From the NCBI RefSeq assembly GCF_020621385.1, contig NZ_JAESVA010000008.1, forward strand, positions 167,686 to 231,685: a stretch of 64,000 nucleotides of DNA. Direction: 5' to 3'. The translations under genes were made by a program, and so were the position numbers. The number at the start of each line of letters is the position of its first letter. The first letter of the stretch is position 1. The notes beneath the pieces are model-generated. The model searched no databases, was not told the origin of the DNA, and saw only the letters and a list, made by a program, of their open reading frames with translations. Below are positions 62,412-64,000 of the stretch, in pieces. The stretch is from Acidisoma cellulosilyticum (lineage in GTDB: Bacteria > Pseudomonadota > Alphaproteobacteria > Acetobacterales > Acetobacteraceae).

Positions 62412-63136
62412 TCGGCGATCTGAGCGGCCGGCGCCTGGTCGTCGCCGGCGGCGCAAGCGGTATCGGTCTCGCGACCGCGCGCCTGGCGCAGGCGGCCGGC
62501 GCTGCCGTTGCGGTGATCGACCGTTCGGCGCCTCCGGCAGGGGTAGAGGGTTTCCTAGCCGATCTGCGCATTGCTTCTGAGGTAGATCTTGCAATGACAG
62601 CAGTCTCCCGCACGCTGTCCGGTCTGGATATGCTGGTCTACTCAGCCGGCATCGATCTTCGGGCGCCCCTCGCGCAAATGACGGATGAGGATTGGCAAAC
62701 CGTTCTCGACGTCAATTTGACCGGTGCCATGCGCTTCTGCCGGCTGGCACTTCCCCATTTCTCGGCCGATGGCGGTTCAATCACGCTCGTCTCTTCAGGG
62801 GCGGGTCTGCTGCCGCTGCACGAACGCTCGGCCTATTCCGTCTCTAAAGCCGGCCTCAATATGCTCGCGAAATGCCTTGCCATGGAGCTGGCTCCCCGGA
62901 ATATTCGTGTCAACGCTCTCTGCCCGGGAGCCGTTGAGACGGCATTGTTCCGTTCCTCTCTCGTTGCGGGCGCAGGCGAAGAAGCCGAGCGGCAGCTTGT
63001 GCGGGATCGCTACGCGCTGCAGCGCATCGCGGAGCCCGAAGAAATCGCCCGCAGTGTCCTGTTCCTTGGAAGCGACGCGGCAAGCTATATTACGGGCGTC
63101 GCGCTTGCGGCCGATGGCGGGAGAACCTTCCATTGA
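62408..63136 (+). CDS. SDR-family oxidoreductase (B1)
   Basis: A 242-residue short-chain dehydrogenase with AGGASGIG at the cofactor site, YSAGID replacing NNAG, Ser in VSSGAG and YSVSK as active site. PGAVETALF follows. It overlaps the hydrolase before it and the SDR after it, in one operon with the spermidine-type importer. Confidence 0.88.
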   Translation: MIGDLSGRRLVVAGGASGIGLATARLAQAAGAAVAVIDRSAPPAGVEGFLADLRIASEVDLAMTAVSRTLSGLDMLVYSAGIDLRAPLAQMTDEDWQTVLDVNLTGAMRFCRLALPHFSADGGSITLVSSGAGLLPLHERSAYSVSKAGLNMLAKCLAMELAPRNIRVNALCPGAVETALFRSSLVAGAGEEAERQLVRDRYALQRIAEPEEIARSVLFLGSDAASYITGVALAADGGRTFH

Positions 63137-63897
63137 ACCCGCTGACTTGGTCAGGCCGCTTCGACGGTCGATGCGCCATTATCACCGGTGCGGCCAACGG
63201 GATTGGCGAGGGATGCGCGCGGCGACTGGCACTTGAAGGCGCGCGTATCGCGGTCGTGGATCAAGACGCGGCCCTTCCCAGCCGCTTTGCCGATTTGCCG
63301 TCGGATCAGGTTTTTGCGGCCGTGGGCGACTGTACGGATGCCAGGTTTCTGGAGGCCTTTGTGCGGGACGCGGAGGCGAAGCTTGGGGTCTGCGACACGC
63401 TTATCAACAATCTGGGCAGAAGTGCGCGTGAACGCGGCAGTCCGTTCCTGGAATCCGAGGAAGCTGTCTGGCGGTTCGTGCTGGAAATCTCCCTGATGGT
63501 CAGCATGCGTATGACCCGGCTTGTTGCGGGTGGCATGAAGGCCCTTGGCTATGGTCGCATCATCAATATCATCAGCGACGCCGCTATGGTCGGTGATGTC
63601 GGTCTTGCCGATTATGCCACGGCCAAGATGGGGCTCGTCGGTTTTACGCGCGTGCTCGCCAGAGAGCTGGCGGCCCACGGCGTTACCGTGAATGCAGTGG
63701 GACCCGGTGCCGTGCGCACTCTCGCGCAGCAAAACATGCCGCCGCATGTCACCGAACAAGTCCGGGCGTCCACACCCGTTGGCTTCATCGCCGAGCCGGA
63801 GGATATCGCTGGCCTTGTCGCTTACCTTGGCAGCAAAGAGGCGCGTTTCATAACCGGCCAGACCATCCTGATCGATGGCGGCCGCTGGATGATCTAG
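63133..63897 (+). CDS. SDR-family oxidoreductase (B2)
   Basis: A 254-residue short-chain dehydrogenase. TGAANGIGEG is the cofactor motif, INNLGR stands in place of NNAG, and YATAK is the active site. The TTG start at 63133 overlaps the preceding stop as TTGA. It is the last gene of the operon. The substituted NNAG is unusual but does not by itself prevent activity. Confidence 0.85.
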   Translation: MNPLTWSGRFDGRCAIITGAANGIGEGCARRLALEGARIAVVDQDAALPSRFADLPSDQVFAAVGDCTDARFLEAFVRDAEAKLGVCDTLINNLGRSARERGSPFLESEEAVWRFVLEISLMVSMRMTRLVAGGMKALGYGRIINIISDAAMVGDVGLADYATAKMGLVGFTRVLARELAAHGVTVNAVGPGAVRTLAQQNMPPHVTEQVRASTPVGFIAEPEDIAGLVAYLGSKEARFITGQTILIDGGRWMI

Positions 63898-63969
63898 CAG
63901 GTTGCGGAAATTTAGATGCATGACGGGCGCTGATCTGATTCTCTGGTTCTGTTGGGATTGGAGTGTCAG

Positions 63970-64000
63970 ATGCGTGGGACAGACGAGCAGACAGGGGCCT
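63970..64000 (+). mobile_element. Start of an IS5-type transposase gene (cut by window edge)
   Basis: The last 31 bases encode MRGTDEQTGA, the usual first residues of IS5/DDE_Tnp_1-type transposases (which continue with an FSYVDLE-like motif). GGAG lies shortly upstream. The left inverted repeat of the element should lie between 63898 and 63960 but cannot be set without the right end. Confidence 0.6.

Overview
The window is about 64 kb of GC-rich DNA. Gene content and protein families suggest an alphaproteobacterium, most likely of the Acetobacteraceae. This is an inference, because no rRNA or other marker gene is present. It carries a complete plasmid-type replication and partition module (iterons, RepA, ParA, ParB at 40.4-44.5 kb), so it is part of a plasmid or chromid. 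I saw no tRNA, rRNA, CRISPR array or phage structural genes. The gene at 1-2757 is cut by the left edge, and a probable insertion sequence begins at the right edge.

Left region (1-18.7 kb), surface glycoprotein and glycosylation. A winged-helix/ATPase regulator is followed by a minus-strand cluster: a large strand-loop-strand (AIDA-type) repeat protein ending in a Hint domain, flanked by two TibC-like O-heptosyltransferases, then an XRE regulator and a GH4 glycosidase with an unusual N-terminal domain. Next comes a 1009-residue bifunctional glycosyltransferase between two related Fic-fold proteins that have lost the catalytic motif and carry a C-terminal winged helix. Last is a small protein that copies the C-terminal domain of the Hint protein. 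Together these look like a system for making, glycosylating and processing one surface protein; no dedicated exporter is visible.

Middle-left region (19.1-34.7 kb). A HAD-phosphatase/HerA-like ATPase fusion faces two giant genes of unknown function (1507 and 1232 residues) that are almost certainly co-transcribed. Downstream on the same strand are a Tat-type metallophosphoesterase, a cupredoxin, an ECF sigma factor and its zinc-finger anti-sigma factor. A dienelactone-hydrolase-like protein and an amidase follow on the minus strand.

Replicon backbone (34.7-45.1 kb). This holds an orphan RepB/ParB-like protein, a RES/Xre toxin-antitoxin pair, a tyrosine recombinase translationally coupled to a YubB-like protein and an ScpA homologue, a DUF2786 protein paired with a metalloprotease-like protein, then iterons, repA-parA-parB, more iterons and an HU protein. 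RepA appears to carry a DnaA domain-I-like module at its C-terminus.

Right region (45.1-64 kb), two parallel catabolic clusters. The first has an AraC-type regulator with two SDR dehydrogenases, a LuxR-type regulator fused to a periplasmic-binding-protein domain, a ribose-type ABC transporter, a NodB-fold hydrolase and a penicillin-acylase-type Ntn hydrolase. The second has a MarR regulator with a clear palindromic operator, a spermidine/putrescine-type ABC transporter, another NodB-fold hydrolase and two SDRs. The repeated combination of an importer, a NodB-fold hydrolase and SDRs, together with amide hydrolases, suggests uptake and breakdown of small amide, imide or amine compounds rather than polysaccharide.
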